Origin: Tahibacter soli
GTDB lineage: Bacteria > Pseudomonadota > Gammaproteobacteria > Xanthomonadales > Rhodanobacteraceae
DNA: 64,000 nucleotides
Assembly: GCF_025717065.2 (NCBI RefSeq)
Contig: NZ_JAOVZO020000023.1
Span: 186,001-250,000 of the forward strand
Reading direction: 5' to 3'
The notes below the pieces were generated by a model. It searched no databases. It was not told the DNA's origin and saw nothing but the letters and a program-made list of their open reading frames with translations. The position numbers were made by a program, and so were the translations under genes. Below, piece after piece: positions 10,977 through 19,665 of this stretch; the first letter of the stretch is position 1; each line of letters starts with the position of its first letter.

Positions 10977-11407
10977 GTTTCGCTCGCTGCCACCCGCCTC
11001 TTGGCTCGTCGCCCCAGCGGACGCTGGGGTCCAGCCTTTTCTTTTCGCTTTGTAGTTTTTTGCCTGGCTTTGGACAGGGCGTTTCGCTCGCTGCCGGTCC
11101 ACCTCCGGGCTCGTCACCCCAGCGAACGCTGGGGTCCAGCCTTTTCTTGTCGCTTTGTAGCTTTAGCTCGGCTTTGAACAAAGCGTTTCGCTCGCTGCCG
11201 GTCCACCTCCGGGCTCGTCACCCCAGCGAACGCTGGGGTCCAGCCTTTTCTTGTCGCTTTGTAGCTTTAGCTCGGCTTTGAACAAAGCGTTTCGCTCGCT
11301 GCCGGTCCACCTCCGGGCTCGTCACCCCAGCGAACGCTGGGGTCCAGCCTTTTCCTGTCGCTTTGTAGCTTTAGCTCGGCTTTGAACAAAGCGTTTCGCT
11401 CGCTGCC
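10977..11407. repeat. 104-bp tandem repeat, about 4.1 copies
   Basis: The 15-base phrase GTTTCGCTCGCTGCC recurs at 10977, 11081, 11185, 11289 and 11393, which is exactly every 104 bases. Each full unit carries the hairpin CCCCAGCGAACGCTGGGG (first unit CCCCAGCGGACGCTGGGG), then CCAGCCTTTTC and a TTTGTAG-rich spacer. The second and third units are almost identical; the first is more diverged and the fifth is only the leading phrase. There is no coding potential I would trust. It looks like a REP-type palindromic element amplified in tandem. Confidence 0.93.
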
Positions 11408-11660
11408 GCGAGCGAGCAGGGAGAGATTGCTTGCCCAATCCCTCCCTGCACCCTCCAAGGGCACCCCGACGGCCGCGGTCTGCGGGCATCCATGCCCTCC
11501 GACTCCGCGAGCTTGCTCCGGGGTTCGTTGATGGGCCATCCATGGCCCGTCAACGAACTGCGCGCATCCCTGCGCGCACCCGCTGCGCGGGCTTTTCCTC
11601 CGCAATCTCGCCGCGACCGACGGGGCCCCGGGTAGAGCGGGCGGCTTCCTGCCGCCAGAA

Positions 11661-11710
11661 GCAACTGCAACGGCAACGGCAACGGCAACTGCAATTGCAA
11701 CCGCAACGGC
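11661..11710. repeat. GCAAC(G/T/C) microsatellite
   Basis: About eight near-tandem six-base units of the form GCAACG, GCAACT, GCAATT or GCAACC follow one another. The run is outside any gene I accept, so length change here would not alter a protein. It is adjacent to the 104-bp repeat array and to a REP-like hairpin, making this a locally repeat-prone segment. Confidence 0.8.
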
Positions 11711-11734
11711 CAAAGCGCGGCATTTCTACAAAGC

Positions 11735-11762
11735 CGTCATACCGGCCTTCGCCGGTATGACG
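11735..11762. repeat. REP-like hairpin
   Basis: A perfect 12-bp inverted repeat beginning CGTCATACCGGC and separated by CTTC. It has the same arm style (TCAT-CCGG) as the hairpin at 6093-6126, so it is likely another copy of the same dispersed palindrome family. Confidence 0.8.
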
Positions 11763-12020
11763 AGCAAAAGAAGGAAGCCGAAGCTCGCAACGTCGAGCGC
11801 AATACAAAGCTCGCTGCGCTCGTCTCGACCTGGCACCGTGCTCGGCACGTCAAGAACTGCACAAGTTCGATAGAACCGAATCCTCAACGGCCTCCCGCGC
11901 GGTGCTCTCCGAAAGGTCGCCCACCGCCGCGCTACTCGCAGCGCGTGCGGTTCGCAGCCGGCCGCCATTGTCCTTCGCCGCATCCACTCGCTATATTCGA
12001 AATAACATAACGATGAAGCC

Positions 12021-12179
12021 ATGCCGATGTCGCGAGTCGCCCTGAGTCTTGCCGTTGCCGCCGCCCTGGCCAGCGCCGACGACAACCGCGACGACGTGTT
12101 CGAACTCGGCGTCGGCGAACCGGCGCTGTCGCTCGTGCGCGAGCTTCGGCAGCGCTATCCCGAGCGGCCGACCGGATGA
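12021..12179 (+). CDS. Possible 52-residue exported peptide
   Basis: A short open frame encodes MPMSRVALSLAVAAALASAD and then 32 polar residues ending RQRYPERPTG. The first 19 residues look like a signal peptide with an Ala-x-Ala-type cleavage site, which is unusual for random sequence. An AT-richer stretch (11990-12012, ATATTCGAAATAACATAA) lies just upstream and could be a promoter. There is no good Shine-Dalgarno. No family is recognised, and it could be a chance frame or the remnant of a longer gene. Confidence 0.4.
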   Translation: MPMSRVALSLAVAAALASADDNRDDVFELGVGEPALSLVRELRQRYPERPTG

Positions 12180-12481
12180 CGCTCGGCGCGAAAGGCGCGA
12201 GTCATCGCTCCAGGCGAAACGCTCGTTTCGATTTCAGAAATCGACGATCGGGGCCATCCGCCCGGCCGCCGACATACGGTAGCCACTTGACGATTGATCA
12301 CAGGAGAGGTCTTTGTCCGGCTCCCGATAGCCGCTAGGATGGCGCGCTTTCCGAGCCGCTCGGCGACTTCCGGCGAGCATCGAAAATCCGGATTGCGCGA
12401 TTGAACAAATATTCAGCGTAATTTTCGTCGCGACGCCTCGGTCGCCGCGCGAGCGGCCGATGCCGGGCAAGAGGATCCGCC
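12180..12481. other. Intergenic region upstream of the lyase-like gene
   Basis: No gene is seen. An AT-rich patch around 12395-12425 (TTGAACAAATATTCAGCG) sits about 60-90 bases before the next start and is a plausible promoter zone, but I cannot assign -35/-10 boxes confidently. The Shine-Dalgarno AGAGGA lies just before the ATG at 12482. Confidence 0.45.
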
Positions 12482-13312
12482 ATGTACGTCCCCAAGTCGC
12501 CGTTCGTTGCCGCGCTGCTCGTTGGCGCGTGCGGCGCCTGCTTCGCGGCCGTGCAGACGCCGCTCGTCGTCGACTACGAAACGGGCACGGCGAATTCCGG
12601 TATCTCCGGCGTGATCGTGACCCACGCGACGGCGCCCGACGCCGCGTATGTCGTGGCCGATGCGCGCAGCGGCAACTACGCGATCGCCCACAAGGTCACG
12701 CTCGACGATCCGGCCTACGTGTCGAACGGTTCGCCGCGCAGCGAGAGTTCGACGAACCGCGTGTGGTCGAGCGCCGGCATCTACTACGACAATACCGAGG
12801 CGGTCTACACGTTTTCGCTGTCGCTGCGCGACTGGCAGCCGAGCACGTCGGGCGACGAGGACATCCTCTGGCAGTTCAAGCACAACCAAGGGCGGCACGA
12901 TATCGCCATCGGGCTGCAGCGCAACGCGCTGATGCTGCACTGGAACGGCAACGCCAACCGGCTGGCGCTCGTGCAGAACGTCCTGGCTCCGGGCAACTCG
13001 CTGTCGAACCGGTGGATCGATTTCCGGTTCCGTATTCTCTGGAGGAGCGACGACACCGGCTGGTTCGTGATGGACATGCGCCTGCCCGGCGAAACCGACT
13101 ACGGCCATACGGTGACGCGCACCGGCATTTCCACGTTCGATCCCACGCCCGGCACCGGCACGTTCGGGTATCTGAAGTGGGGCGTCTACCGCAACGACGG
13201 CAGCACGGCGAACGGCGATCCCGCGACGCGCATCGTCTATCACGACGACATCGCCGCGACGCAGATCGATACGCTGTTCGTCGACGGCTTCGAAGCCGCC
13301 GCGACGCGCTGA
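12482..13312 (+). CDS. Exported polysaccharide-lyase-like (jelly-roll) protein with GFE tail
   Basis: A 276-residue protein with a signal peptide (MYVPKSPFVAALLVGACGACFA). The mature part resembles the heparinase-I-like polysaccharide lyase family. Features are RSGNYAIAHKVTL, the Arg/Glu-containing SPRSESSTNRVW, WQFKHNQGRHDIAI, WIDFRFRILWRSDDTGWFVM and the family-typical YLKWGVYRNDG. Such enzymes cleave uronic-acid polysaccharides by beta-elimination. I cannot confirm all catalytic residues, so it may be a lectin-like relative. The C-terminus DTLFVDGFEAAATR matches the tail of the subtilase and the repeat protein. Start is supported by AGAGGA. Confidence 0.7.
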   Translation: MYVPKSPFVAALLVGACGACFAAVQTPLVVDYETGTANSGISGVIVTHATAPDAAYVVADARSGNYAIAHKVTLDDPAYVSNGSPRSESSTNRVWSSAGIYYDNTEAVYTFSLSLRDWQPSTSGDEDILWQFKHNQGRHDIAIGLQRNALMLHWNGNANRLALVQNVLAPGNSLSNRWIDFRFRILWRSDDTGWFVMDMRLPGETDYGHTVTRTGISTFDPTPGTGTFGYLKWGVYRNDGSTANGDPATRIVYHDDIAATQIDTLFVDGFEAAATR

Positions 13313-13318
13313 CTCCTT

Positions 13319-15028
13319 TCAGGCATGCGCCGGCTCCGCCGCCGGCGCGAATCGCGTCATCACATGCCCGGCCATGCCGCGCGCGAGTTCCTCTTCGCCG
13401 AAGAACACCGTGCCGAGTCCTTCGGCGCGCAGCAGCACCGATTCGTCCTCGCTGTGCGTGCGCAGCACCACTTCGACCGCGGGATTGAGCGTGCGCGCGA
13501 CGTCGACCATGCGCCGCACGCCGAGCGTGTCGGGCGTCGCGATCACGAGCATCGCCGCGTTCGCGATATGCGCCTGGATCAGCACCGCGGGGTCGGTCGC
13601 GTCGCCGACGACGGCGGCGACGCCGCTCGCGCGGAGGTCTTCGACGAGTTCGCGGTTCTGTTCGGCGACGACGAACGGGATGCTGCGCGCGGCGAGCGCA
13701 TCGCCGATGCGGCGGCCCACGCGGCCGTAGCCGACGATCACCACCTGACCTTCGAGGTACTTTCGCTCGGTCGACATCGGCAGCTCGGCGTAAGGATCGC
13801 GGCGGCTTTCCAGACGCCGCGCGAGCGCCGAATGCTTCGTCGCCCAGCGGCCGAGCGGCGCGACGCCGGCGAACACGAGCGGATTGAGCGCGATCGAGAT
13901 CAGCGCGCCGGCGAGCACGAGGCTCAGCGCCTCGGGTTCCATCAGGCCGAGCGTGACGCCCAGGCCGCCGAGCACGAACGAGAACTCGCCGATCTGCGCG
14001 AGGCTCGCCGCGACCGTCAGCGCGGTGTTGAGCGGATAACGGAACGCGAGCACGAGGCCCGCCGCGGCGATCGATTTGCCGACGACGATGATCGCGACGA
14101 CGGCGGTCACCTTGAGCGGCTGCTGCACGACGACCATCGGGTCGAACAACATGCCGACCGAGACGAAGAACAGCACCGAGAACGCATCGCGCAGCGGCAG
14201 CGATTCCTTCGCGGCGCGATGGCTGAATTCCGACTCGCGCATGACCATGCCGGCGAAGAACGCGCCGAGCGCGAACGACACGCTGAACAGCATCGCCGCG
14301 CCGTAGGCGATGCCGATCGCGCTCGCGATCACCGCGAGCGTGAACAGTTCGCGCGAGCCGGTGCGCGCGACCTGCAGCAGCAGCCACGGCAGCAGGCGGC
14401 GTCCGACGATCAGCATCAGCGCGATGAAGCCGCCGACCTGCAGCACGGTGCCGGCGAGCGTGATCCACAAGGGCGTCGCGTCGGCCGCGGCCGGCTTGCC
14501 GGTCATGACGCCGGCGAGCGGCGGCAGCAGCACGAGCGCGAGCACGGTGGCGAGGTCTTCGACGACGAGCCAGCCCACGGCGATGCGCCCGTTCATCGTG
14601 TCGAGCACGCCGCGCGCCTCGAGCGCTTTCAACAGCACGACGGTGCTCGCGCACGACAGCGAGAAGCCGAACACGAACGCCGCGACCGGCGTCCAGCCCC
14701 ACCACACGGCGACGCCGAAGCCGAGTGCGGTCGCCATCGCCATCTGCACGACGGCGCCGGGCAGGGCGATGCGCTTGACGGCCATGAGGTCGGCCAGCGA
14801 GAAGTGCAGGCCGACGCCGAACATCAGCAGCATCACGCCGATTTCCGACAGCTCCGAGGCGATCGCGACGTTGGCGACGAAACCCGGCGTGGCCGGGCCG
14901 ATGACGACGCCGGCGACGAGATAGCCGACGAGCGCCGGCAGGCGCAGGCGTTCCGCGACGAAGCCCAGGACGAGCGCGAGGCCGAAGCCCGCGGCGATGG
15001 TGCTGATCAGGGAAACGCCATGGTCCAT
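13319..15028 (-). CDS. YbaL/KefB-type cation:proton antiporter
   Basis: A 569-residue CPA2-family transporter. Residues 1-385 hold about 12 membrane spans (for example ISTIAAGFGLALVLGFVAERL and LVGYLVAGVVIGPATPGFV). The C-terminal cytosolic RCK/TrkA-N domain begins GQVVIVGYGRVGRRIGDALA, a Rossmann nucleotide-binding motif, followed by EQNRELVEDLR and VVGDATDP. Length and layout match E. coli YbaL closely. It likely exchanges K+ or Na+ for protons in the inner membrane under control of a bound nucleotide. The ATG at 15028 starts the first transmembrane helix; the upstream frame extension is not family-like. The stop is seven bases beyond the lyase-like gene's stop on the other strand. Confidence 0.92.
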   Translation of the reverse strand: MDHGVSLISTIAAGFGLALVLGFVAERLRLPALVGYLVAGVVIGPATPGFVANVAIASELSEIGVMLLMFGVGLHFSLADLMAVKRIALPGAVVQMAMATALGFGVAVWWGWTPVAAFVFGFSLSCASTVVLLKALEARGVLDTMNGRIAVGWLVVEDLATVLALVLLPPLAGVMTGKPAAADATPLWITLAGTVLQVGGFIALMLIVGRRLLPWLLLQVARTGSRELFTLAVIASAIGIAYGAAMLFSVSFALGAFFAGMVMRESEFSHRAAKESLPLRDAFSVLFFVSVGMLFDPMVVVQQPLKVTAVVAIIVVGKSIAAAGLVLAFRYPLNTALTVAASLAQIGEFSFVLGGLGVTLGLMEPEALSLVLAGALISIALNPLVFAGVAPLGRWATKHSALARRLESRRDPYAELPMSTERKYLEGQVVIVGYGRVGRRIGDALAARSIPFVVAEQNRELVEDLRASGVAAVVGDATDPAVLIQAHIANAAMLVIATPDTLGVRRMVDVARTLNPAVEVVLRTHSEDESVLLRAEGLGTVFFGEEELARGMAGHVMTRFAPAAEPAHA

Positions 15029-15190
15029 CCGGATTCCTTGCACGTCGAATCGATGCGATGGTCGATTTTGACCGGCGATCGCGGAAATTGCGAACGTCGT
15101 CGACGAGCGCGCGGATCGGGCCGCAACGATCGCGTGCGGGCGCGTTGTGCAGAACGCCGCATCGTATACGATTGCCCGGATGCGGAGGAA

Positions 15191-15218
15191 ACGCGGCCGG
15201 GAAAGCTCCCGGCCGCGT
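15191..15218 (-). terminator. Strong hairpin downstream of the subtilase gene
   Basis: A perfect 12-bp stem (ACGCGGCCGGGA on the + strand) with an AAGC loop begins 12 bases beyond the subtilase stop. Its position fits a transcription terminator for the leftward subtilase gene. The uridine tract is weak, so it may instead be a 3'-end stabilising hairpin. Confidence 0.6.
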
Positions 15219-15229
15219 CGTTGGACCAC

Positions 15230-18200
15230 TTACGGCGTCACCGCCTCGAACCCGTTCTTGAAGATCGTGTCGGTGCCGGCAGCCGATGCCGGCACGAGGC
15301 ACCAGCGGTTGATCCGGCCGGTATCGCTGGCGGCGCCGTCGACGAGCTTCAGGCTCCAGGTGCCCGACAGGTCCTGCCCCGCGAATGCGGCCAGCGGGTT
15401 GTCGCCCTTGTACGCGCCGCCGGCGGTATACGCCTGCGCCGCCGCCGCCGCGTTGCAGTTGCTCTCGAGCGTCTGCGTCGCGGCGTCGTCGACGATCACG
15501 TCGATGTCGTTGCCGCCGCAGGCGCTGTTGCCGGGGCGCGTCATGAGCTCGACGCTCGTCGCGCCCTTGCTCAGCGTCATCGACAGGTCGCCGACGTAGG
15601 TGTGGTCGATGTCGACCTTCAGGCGCAGGCCCGCGAGCGTGCCGGTATCGGTCACGACGAAATCGTCGGTGACGCCCTGCGGGTTGTTGTCGGGAATCGT
15701 CGTGACCGTGCTGCGGCAGATTTCCATCGCGGTCGTGAAGCGAAAGACGGCCGATGCCGCGCTCTCGCCGCACGTGTTGATGCCGAATACGCGCCAGTAG
15801 TATGTGGCGTTCGGATCGAGCGCGACGGTCGGCGCGTACGTCGTCGCCGCGACGGTCGTATCGACCATCGTCGTCGCAAAGCCCTCGTCGGTCGACAGCT
15901 GGAAGCGGTATGACGTCGCGCCGGCGAACGCGGTCCAGCTGAAGGCCGGCGTCGTCGACGCGCCGGTCGCGTTGTCGGCCGGTGCGGTCAGTGCGGCCGG
16001 CGACGGCGCGGTCGCTTCGACATCGAGATTGACGCTGGCCGTATGCGACACCGCCGGCGTCGTCGACGCAGCCTGAATGACGAGCCCGTAGCTGCCGCTC
16101 GCGACGCCGGCGGTGTTGCCGATCGTCAGCAGGCCGTTCGCGGCGGGCGAGGCCGGCGTGACCGGATTCGGCGAGAACGTGCCGGTCGATGCGCCCGGCA
16201 GTCCGGTGACGCCAAGCGTGACCGGTGCCGTGAATCCGGCGATGCCGAGGAGGCCGACGTCGTACGTGACCGGGCTGCCCGCGCAGATCGTGCGCGAGGC
16301 CGGCGAGGGCGACAGCGCGAAGTCGGGCGAGATAGTGAACTGGAAGTTGCCGTTCGCGGCGAGCGCGTACTTCTGGCGGCCCTGCGGCACGTTGATGCCG
16401 CGCACGCGAACCTGGTAGCTGCCCGTTACCGGCGCGTCGATGCGGATGCGGTGTACGTTGTTGAGGTTGTCGTAGTTCGCGGTCGTGGTGTCCTGCAGCG
16501 GATTGGCGTTGTTGACGCCGACGTTGGCCGGCAGCTTCTGCGTCCACACGTCGCCGTCGGGTGCGACCACTTCCAGGCGCAGGGCGTTGACGAGCGCCGG
16601 CGCGGCGTTCACGGCGGCGGCGACGTCGCTCCAGGTCAGCGTGACGACGAGCGGCTGGCCGGCGGTGACGTCGAGCGTGTGCGCGTCGACTTCGCCGGTG
16701 TACAGGCCGTTCGGCGCGTCGTACAGAAACAGCCGGCTCGTATCGCCGGCGAAGTACAGCGACTGATCGAGCAGGACGCGGCCCCAGCCCTGCGTCTGGT
16801 CGGGCGAGGGCGTCGCGACGTTCGCCGCCCCGTTGATCAGGATCGCCTTGACGAGCGCGCCCGACGGACTGGCGATCGCGTCGGCGGGCGTACGCTGTCC
16901 GCTCGGGAAGAAGCCGCGCGCGAGGTAGTCGCGCACGAGCGCGGCGAGGCCGGCCGCGGTGGGGGTCGCCATCGACGTGCCGCTCGACGTGCGCGTGCCG
17001 CAGGCGTTGCGGTCGGCCGACACGATGCCCGAGCCCTGCGCCGAGATATCGGGCTTGAGACGCGCGTCGGTCGTCGGTCCGCGCGACGAGAACGCGGCCA
17101 TCGTATTGCCGGCCGTGCCGCGTCCGTTCGCGCCGACCGAGATCAGGTTCTTCGCGTTCGCCGGCGCGCCGACGTTGTTGCCGTTCGGGCAGACCGCGCC
17201 GTCGTTGCCGGCGGCGAACAGCACGAGCAGGTCGGCGTTGTCGCGCATCGCGTTGTCGACGTCGCGCGTGCGGTCGGTGTAGGTGACGGTGCAGTTGGCG
17301 ATGCAGCGGCCGAGGAAGTTGGTGCAGCCGCCGCCCCACGAATTGCTGTGGATGCGCGCGCCGTTCGCGTACGCGGCGGTCGCGGCGTGATACGGATTGC
17401 CTCCGCTCGCGAGGTAGGCGAGGCTGGCGCCCATTTCCTGCGACACGAGCTTGGCGCCCGGCGCGGTGCCGTCGAGATCGGTATTGCCGCCTTCGCTCGT
17501 GAAGTTCGCGCAGTCGACCGCGTTGGCCGGGTTGTTGCCGGCGACCGAGCCCATCACGTGCGTGCCGTGCCCGTGATTGTCCTCCGGACCCGCGCCGGCC
17601 AGGCCCGACCACTTGTAGTGCGCGATCACCTTGCGATGGTCCGTGTTCGGCGCGGCGATGGTCGGACAGGCGGAACCATCGGTGCACGCGCTGATCGCGG
17701 GGTTCTGCGCGGCATCGTTGAACGCGCAGTTGCCGATGAAGAGGCCCGAGTCGAGCACGCCGACCACCTGGCCGCAGCCGTACAGGCCCTGTGCGAACAT
17801 CGGGCGCAGCGGGGTCGGCGTGTTGACGTTGCTCTGGTGCAGCCAGCCGGCCTGCGAGTTCAGGAGGCGCTCGGGCCAGCGGAACGTGATCGACGCGACG
17901 TTCGGATCGGCCGCGAGCCGCGACACCGTCGCGCCGAGCTGCGCGCGGTCGAAGCGCGCGATGACGCGCGTGTCTTCGCCCGCGGTTTCGGTTCTGGCCT
18001 GGGTCAGTCCCGGCGTGCGCGTCACGAGGCTCGAAACGGCGTCGCGGTCGGCCTTCGCGTAGATGCCGATCGCGAGCTCCGCGATGCCGCCGTCGCGCAC
18101 GAGGTTGCCGTGCTTGAACTCGTTCGCGATATTCGCGTCGACCTTGAACGCCGGCAGGAACGGCCCGGCCCATACCGCTCCGGCGATCGCGCGGGCGCGC

Positions 18201-18511
18201 GCATCGGTCGTCGCGGGCATGCGCACGATGTACGCGTAGTGCGGCGCGTAGCCGACGATGGTGGCGCCGAGCGCCTCGACGGCGGCGCGTGCCCGGTTGT
18301 CGATCGGACCGCCGAACTTGATCAGGCGCAGTGGCGAATCCTTGAACGCTTCGACGTCGGCGAGATCCTTCAGGCCGCTGCCGGCGGTCGACACCTTGCC
18401 GCTGCAGACGTCCTGCTGCGCGCCGGCGAACGATACCAGGCAGCGTTCGTCGGACGCGTGCGCGGAAAGCGAAAAAGCGAGGCTTATACTCAGATACAAG
18501 ACGGTGCGCAT
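15230..18511 (-). CDS. Secreted subtilisin-like serine protease with P-domain and GFE tail
   Basis: A 1093-residue S8 peptidase. The signal peptide is MRTVLYLSISLAFSLSAHA. The catalytic triad is visible as GVLDSGLF (Asp about 254), NHGHGTHVMGS (His about 315) and SGTSMATPTAAGLAALV (Ser513). After the protease come beta-rich regions, including a fibronectin-III-like segment (TSYRFQLSTDEGF). A proprotein-convertase P-domain follows (CRSTVTTIPDNNPQGVTDDF through LSGTWSLKLVDGAASDTG). The last residues are DTIFKNGFEAVTP. I choose the ATG at 18511 over the one 15 bases upstream because AGGA sits just before it and the signal peptide then starts correctly. It is likely an extracellular protease. Confidence 0.9.
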   Translation of the reverse strand: MRTVLYLSISLAFSLSAHASDERCLVSFAGAQQDVCSGKVSTAGSGLKDLADVEAFKDSPLRLIKFGGPIDNRARAAVEALGATIVGYAPHYAYIVRMPATTDARARAIAGAVWAGPFLPAFKVDANIANEFKHGNLVRDGGIAELAIGIYAKADRDAVSSLVTRTPGLTQARTETAGEDTRVIARFDRAQLGATVSRLAADPNVASITFRWPERLLNSQAGWLHQSNVNTPTPLRPMFAQGLYGCGQVVGVLDSGLFIGNCAFNDAAQNPAISACTDGSACPTIAAPNTDHRKVIAHYKWSGLAGAGPEDNHGHGTHVMGSVAGNNPANAVDCANFTSEGGNTDLDGTAPGAKLVSQEMGASLAYLASGGNPYHAATAAYANGARIHSNSWGGGCTNFLGRCIANCTVTYTDRTRDVDNAMRDNADLLVLFAAGNDGAVCPNGNNVGAPANAKNLISVGANGRGTAGNTMAAFSSRGPTTDARLKPDISAQGSGIVSADRNACGTRTSSGTSMATPTAAGLAALVRDYLARGFFPSGQRTPADAIASPSGALVKAILINGAANVATPSPDQTQGWGRVLLDQSLYFAGDTSRLFLYDAPNGLYTGEVDAHTLDVTAGQPLVVTLTWSDVAAAVNAAPALVNALRLEVVAPDGDVWTQKLPANVGVNNANPLQDTTTANYDNLNNVHRIRIDAPVTGSYQVRVRGINVPQGRQKYALAANGNFQFTISPDFALSPSPASRTICAGSPVTYDVGLLGIAGFTAPVTLGVTGLPGASTGTFSPNPVTPASPAANGLLTIGNTAGVASGSYGLVIQAASTTPAVSHTASVNLDVEATAPSPAALTAPADNATGASTTPAFSWTAFAGATSYRFQLSTDEGFATTMVDTTVAATTYAPTVALDPNATYYWRVFGINTCGESAASAVFRFTTAMEICRSTVTTIPDNNPQGVTDDFVVTDTGTLAGLRLKVDIDHTYVGDLSMTLSKGATSVELMTRPGNSACGGNDIDVIVDDAATQTLESNCNAAAAAQAYTAGGAYKGDNPLAAFAGQDLSGTWSLKLVDGAASDTGRINRWCLVPASAAGTDTIFKNGFEAVTP

Positions 18512-18906
18512 GCAATGCATCCTCATGATGTCGGCGCGCGCTCGCGTTGGACGGAGGTGCGCACGGAATCGCCGGATGAGATCCGGCTGCGAATGGTTTC
18601 TCCCCGCGAAACCCTTTCAAGAATGGCATCGGCACCGGCGTCGTCGGCCGGCCGTTCCCGGAACAAACGCAACGCGTCGTGCAGCCGGCGGACGATTTCG
18701 ACATCGTCGTTCAGCCCGGCCGGACGCCGCGCAAATGTCGGCGTCTCCGGCCGTCCCGGCCGTGCGTGCCGGTCGCCGACCCGCGGTTTCGCCGGGCGCA
18801 GACGAAAAAAGCGGCAAAGTATTGACCTGTACTTGACGGAATGTTATTTCGCGCCGGCTCGCATTCGTTCTTCCACAAATCTAGTTTGTATAGAAGGAGC
18901 GTGCCC
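18512..18906. other. Divergent intergenic region (395 bases)
   Basis: It separates the leftward subtilase gene from the rightward Cys/Gly-rich gene. I see no credible gene in it. The right half is AT-richer (18815-18900, containing TATTGACCTGTACTTGACGG and TAGTTTGTATAGAAGG) and probably holds the promoter of the 18907 gene. The strong Shine-Dalgarno AGAAGGAG ends nine bases before that ATG. Exact promoter boxes cannot be fixed by eye. Confidence 0.5.
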
Positions 18907-19434
18907 ATGAAACGCGCCACACGTTCGTTTTGCCTCGCCGTGACCTGTGCATTCGCCGCCGCCGCGACGGGCCAGACCCCGCCGCCGCCGACGCCCACGT
19001 TCACGCAGGAAGTGCTCGCCGCCGAACAGGAAACGGCCGCCGCCGCGGCGACCGTCGACGCCGCCGCGGCCGACATCAAGGCCGCGATGATCGCGGTGCG
19101 TCCCGGCCTCGTCGGCGCCGTGCCGGGCGGCAACGCCGCCGGCTGTCCGGTCGCCTGCGCGTCGGTCTGCGCCTATGCGGCGGCCGTCGCGACGGTAACG
19201 TGCGAAGCGCATGCGACGGCCTGGGTGACCTGTCCCGACGGCACCACCCTGTGGGCCGAGGGCTACGGCTACGCCACGGCGACCGCGGTCGGCTTCGGCC
19301 TCGCCTGCGCGACCGCGTGCACGGACGGCAGCGGCTTCGGCTTCGGCGCGGGCGGCGGCGGTGCGGGCGGCATCGGCGGCGGAGGGGGCGCCGGCGGCGT
19401 CAACCTCGGCGCGACCTGTCCCGGCGGCGGCTGA
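18907..19434 (+). CDS. Exported Cys-rich protein with glycine-rich tail, unknown function
   Basis: A 175-residue protein with a signal peptide (MKRATRSFCLAVTCAFAAAA) and an excellent ribosome-binding site (AGAAGGAG). The mature part has an Ala-rich helical segment (residues 37-65) and a domain with eight cysteines (CPVACASVC, then VTC, VTCPDG, ACATAC and ATCPGG), enough for four disulfides. The tail GFGAGGGGAGGIGGGGGAGG is glycine-rich. This suggests a disulfide-bonded extracellular or surface protein. I do not recognise a family. It lies just upstream of the sigma-54 activator and the injection-system operon, but a functional link is only positional. Confidence 0.8.
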   Translation: MKRATRSFCLAVTCAFAAAATGQTPPPPTPTFTQEVLAAEQETAAAAATVDAAAADIKAAMIAVRPGLVGAVPGGNAAGCPVACASVCAYAAAVATVTCEAHATAWVTCPDGTTLWAEGYGYATATAVGFGLACATACTDGSGFGFGAGGGGAGGIGGGGGAGGVNLGATCPGGG

Positions 19435-19601
19435 ACCGCTTGCGGCCGCCGCGGTTCGCGCCGCGGCTGAAACTTCCTTGCAACGCCTCCGGTCGGAGAA
19501 TGCGGGCGCGGGCCGCTGAGAGAATTTTTGCGGTTCGCGCACAGTTCTCAATGTTCGGAAGTTCCAGCGACTGTCGTTTCCTGCACGACGCATGAGCGTA
19601 T

Positions 19602-19635
19602 CGGCGGCGGGCGCCAGGGAAGGCGCCCGCCGCCG
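19602..19635. terminator. Perfect 14-bp GC-rich hairpin before the sigma-54 activator gene
   Basis: The arms CGGCGGCGGGCGCC and GGCGCCCGCCGCCG pair perfectly around an AGGGAA loop. It lies 168 bases after the Cys-rich gene's stop and 31 bases before the activator's ATG. It could terminate transcription from upstream or act as a leader structure of the activator mRNA. No U-tract follows, so the terminator reading is tentative. Confidence 0.5.
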
Positions 19636-19665
19636 CGGTCGAAGGAGTGACGCGGAGGTGCTGCG

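Larger units (their letters stand above)
11408..12020. other. Gene-poor region after the tandem repeat
   Basis: I see no convincing gene here. The DNA holds the hexanucleotide-like GCAAC(N) microsatellite at 11661-11710 and a REP-type hairpin at 11735-11762. Several short inverted or repeated phrases also occur, for example ATGGGCCATCCATGGCCC at 11530-11547. The open frames on either strand are low-complexity Arg/Pro-rich and lack family resemblance. Confidence 0.6.

Noticed and set aside
10977-11407. CRISPR array
   Set aside because: The period is 104 bases with the whole unit conserved, not short repeats with unique spacers, and no cas gene is present.
11836-11852. Sigma-54-like TGGCACCGTGCTCGGC
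   Set aside because: The -12 element is GG rather than GC at the ten-base spacing, and no gene start follows closely.
18617-18836. Short open frames in the 18512-18906 gap
   Set aside because: They have low-complexity composition, no ribosome site and no family resemblance.
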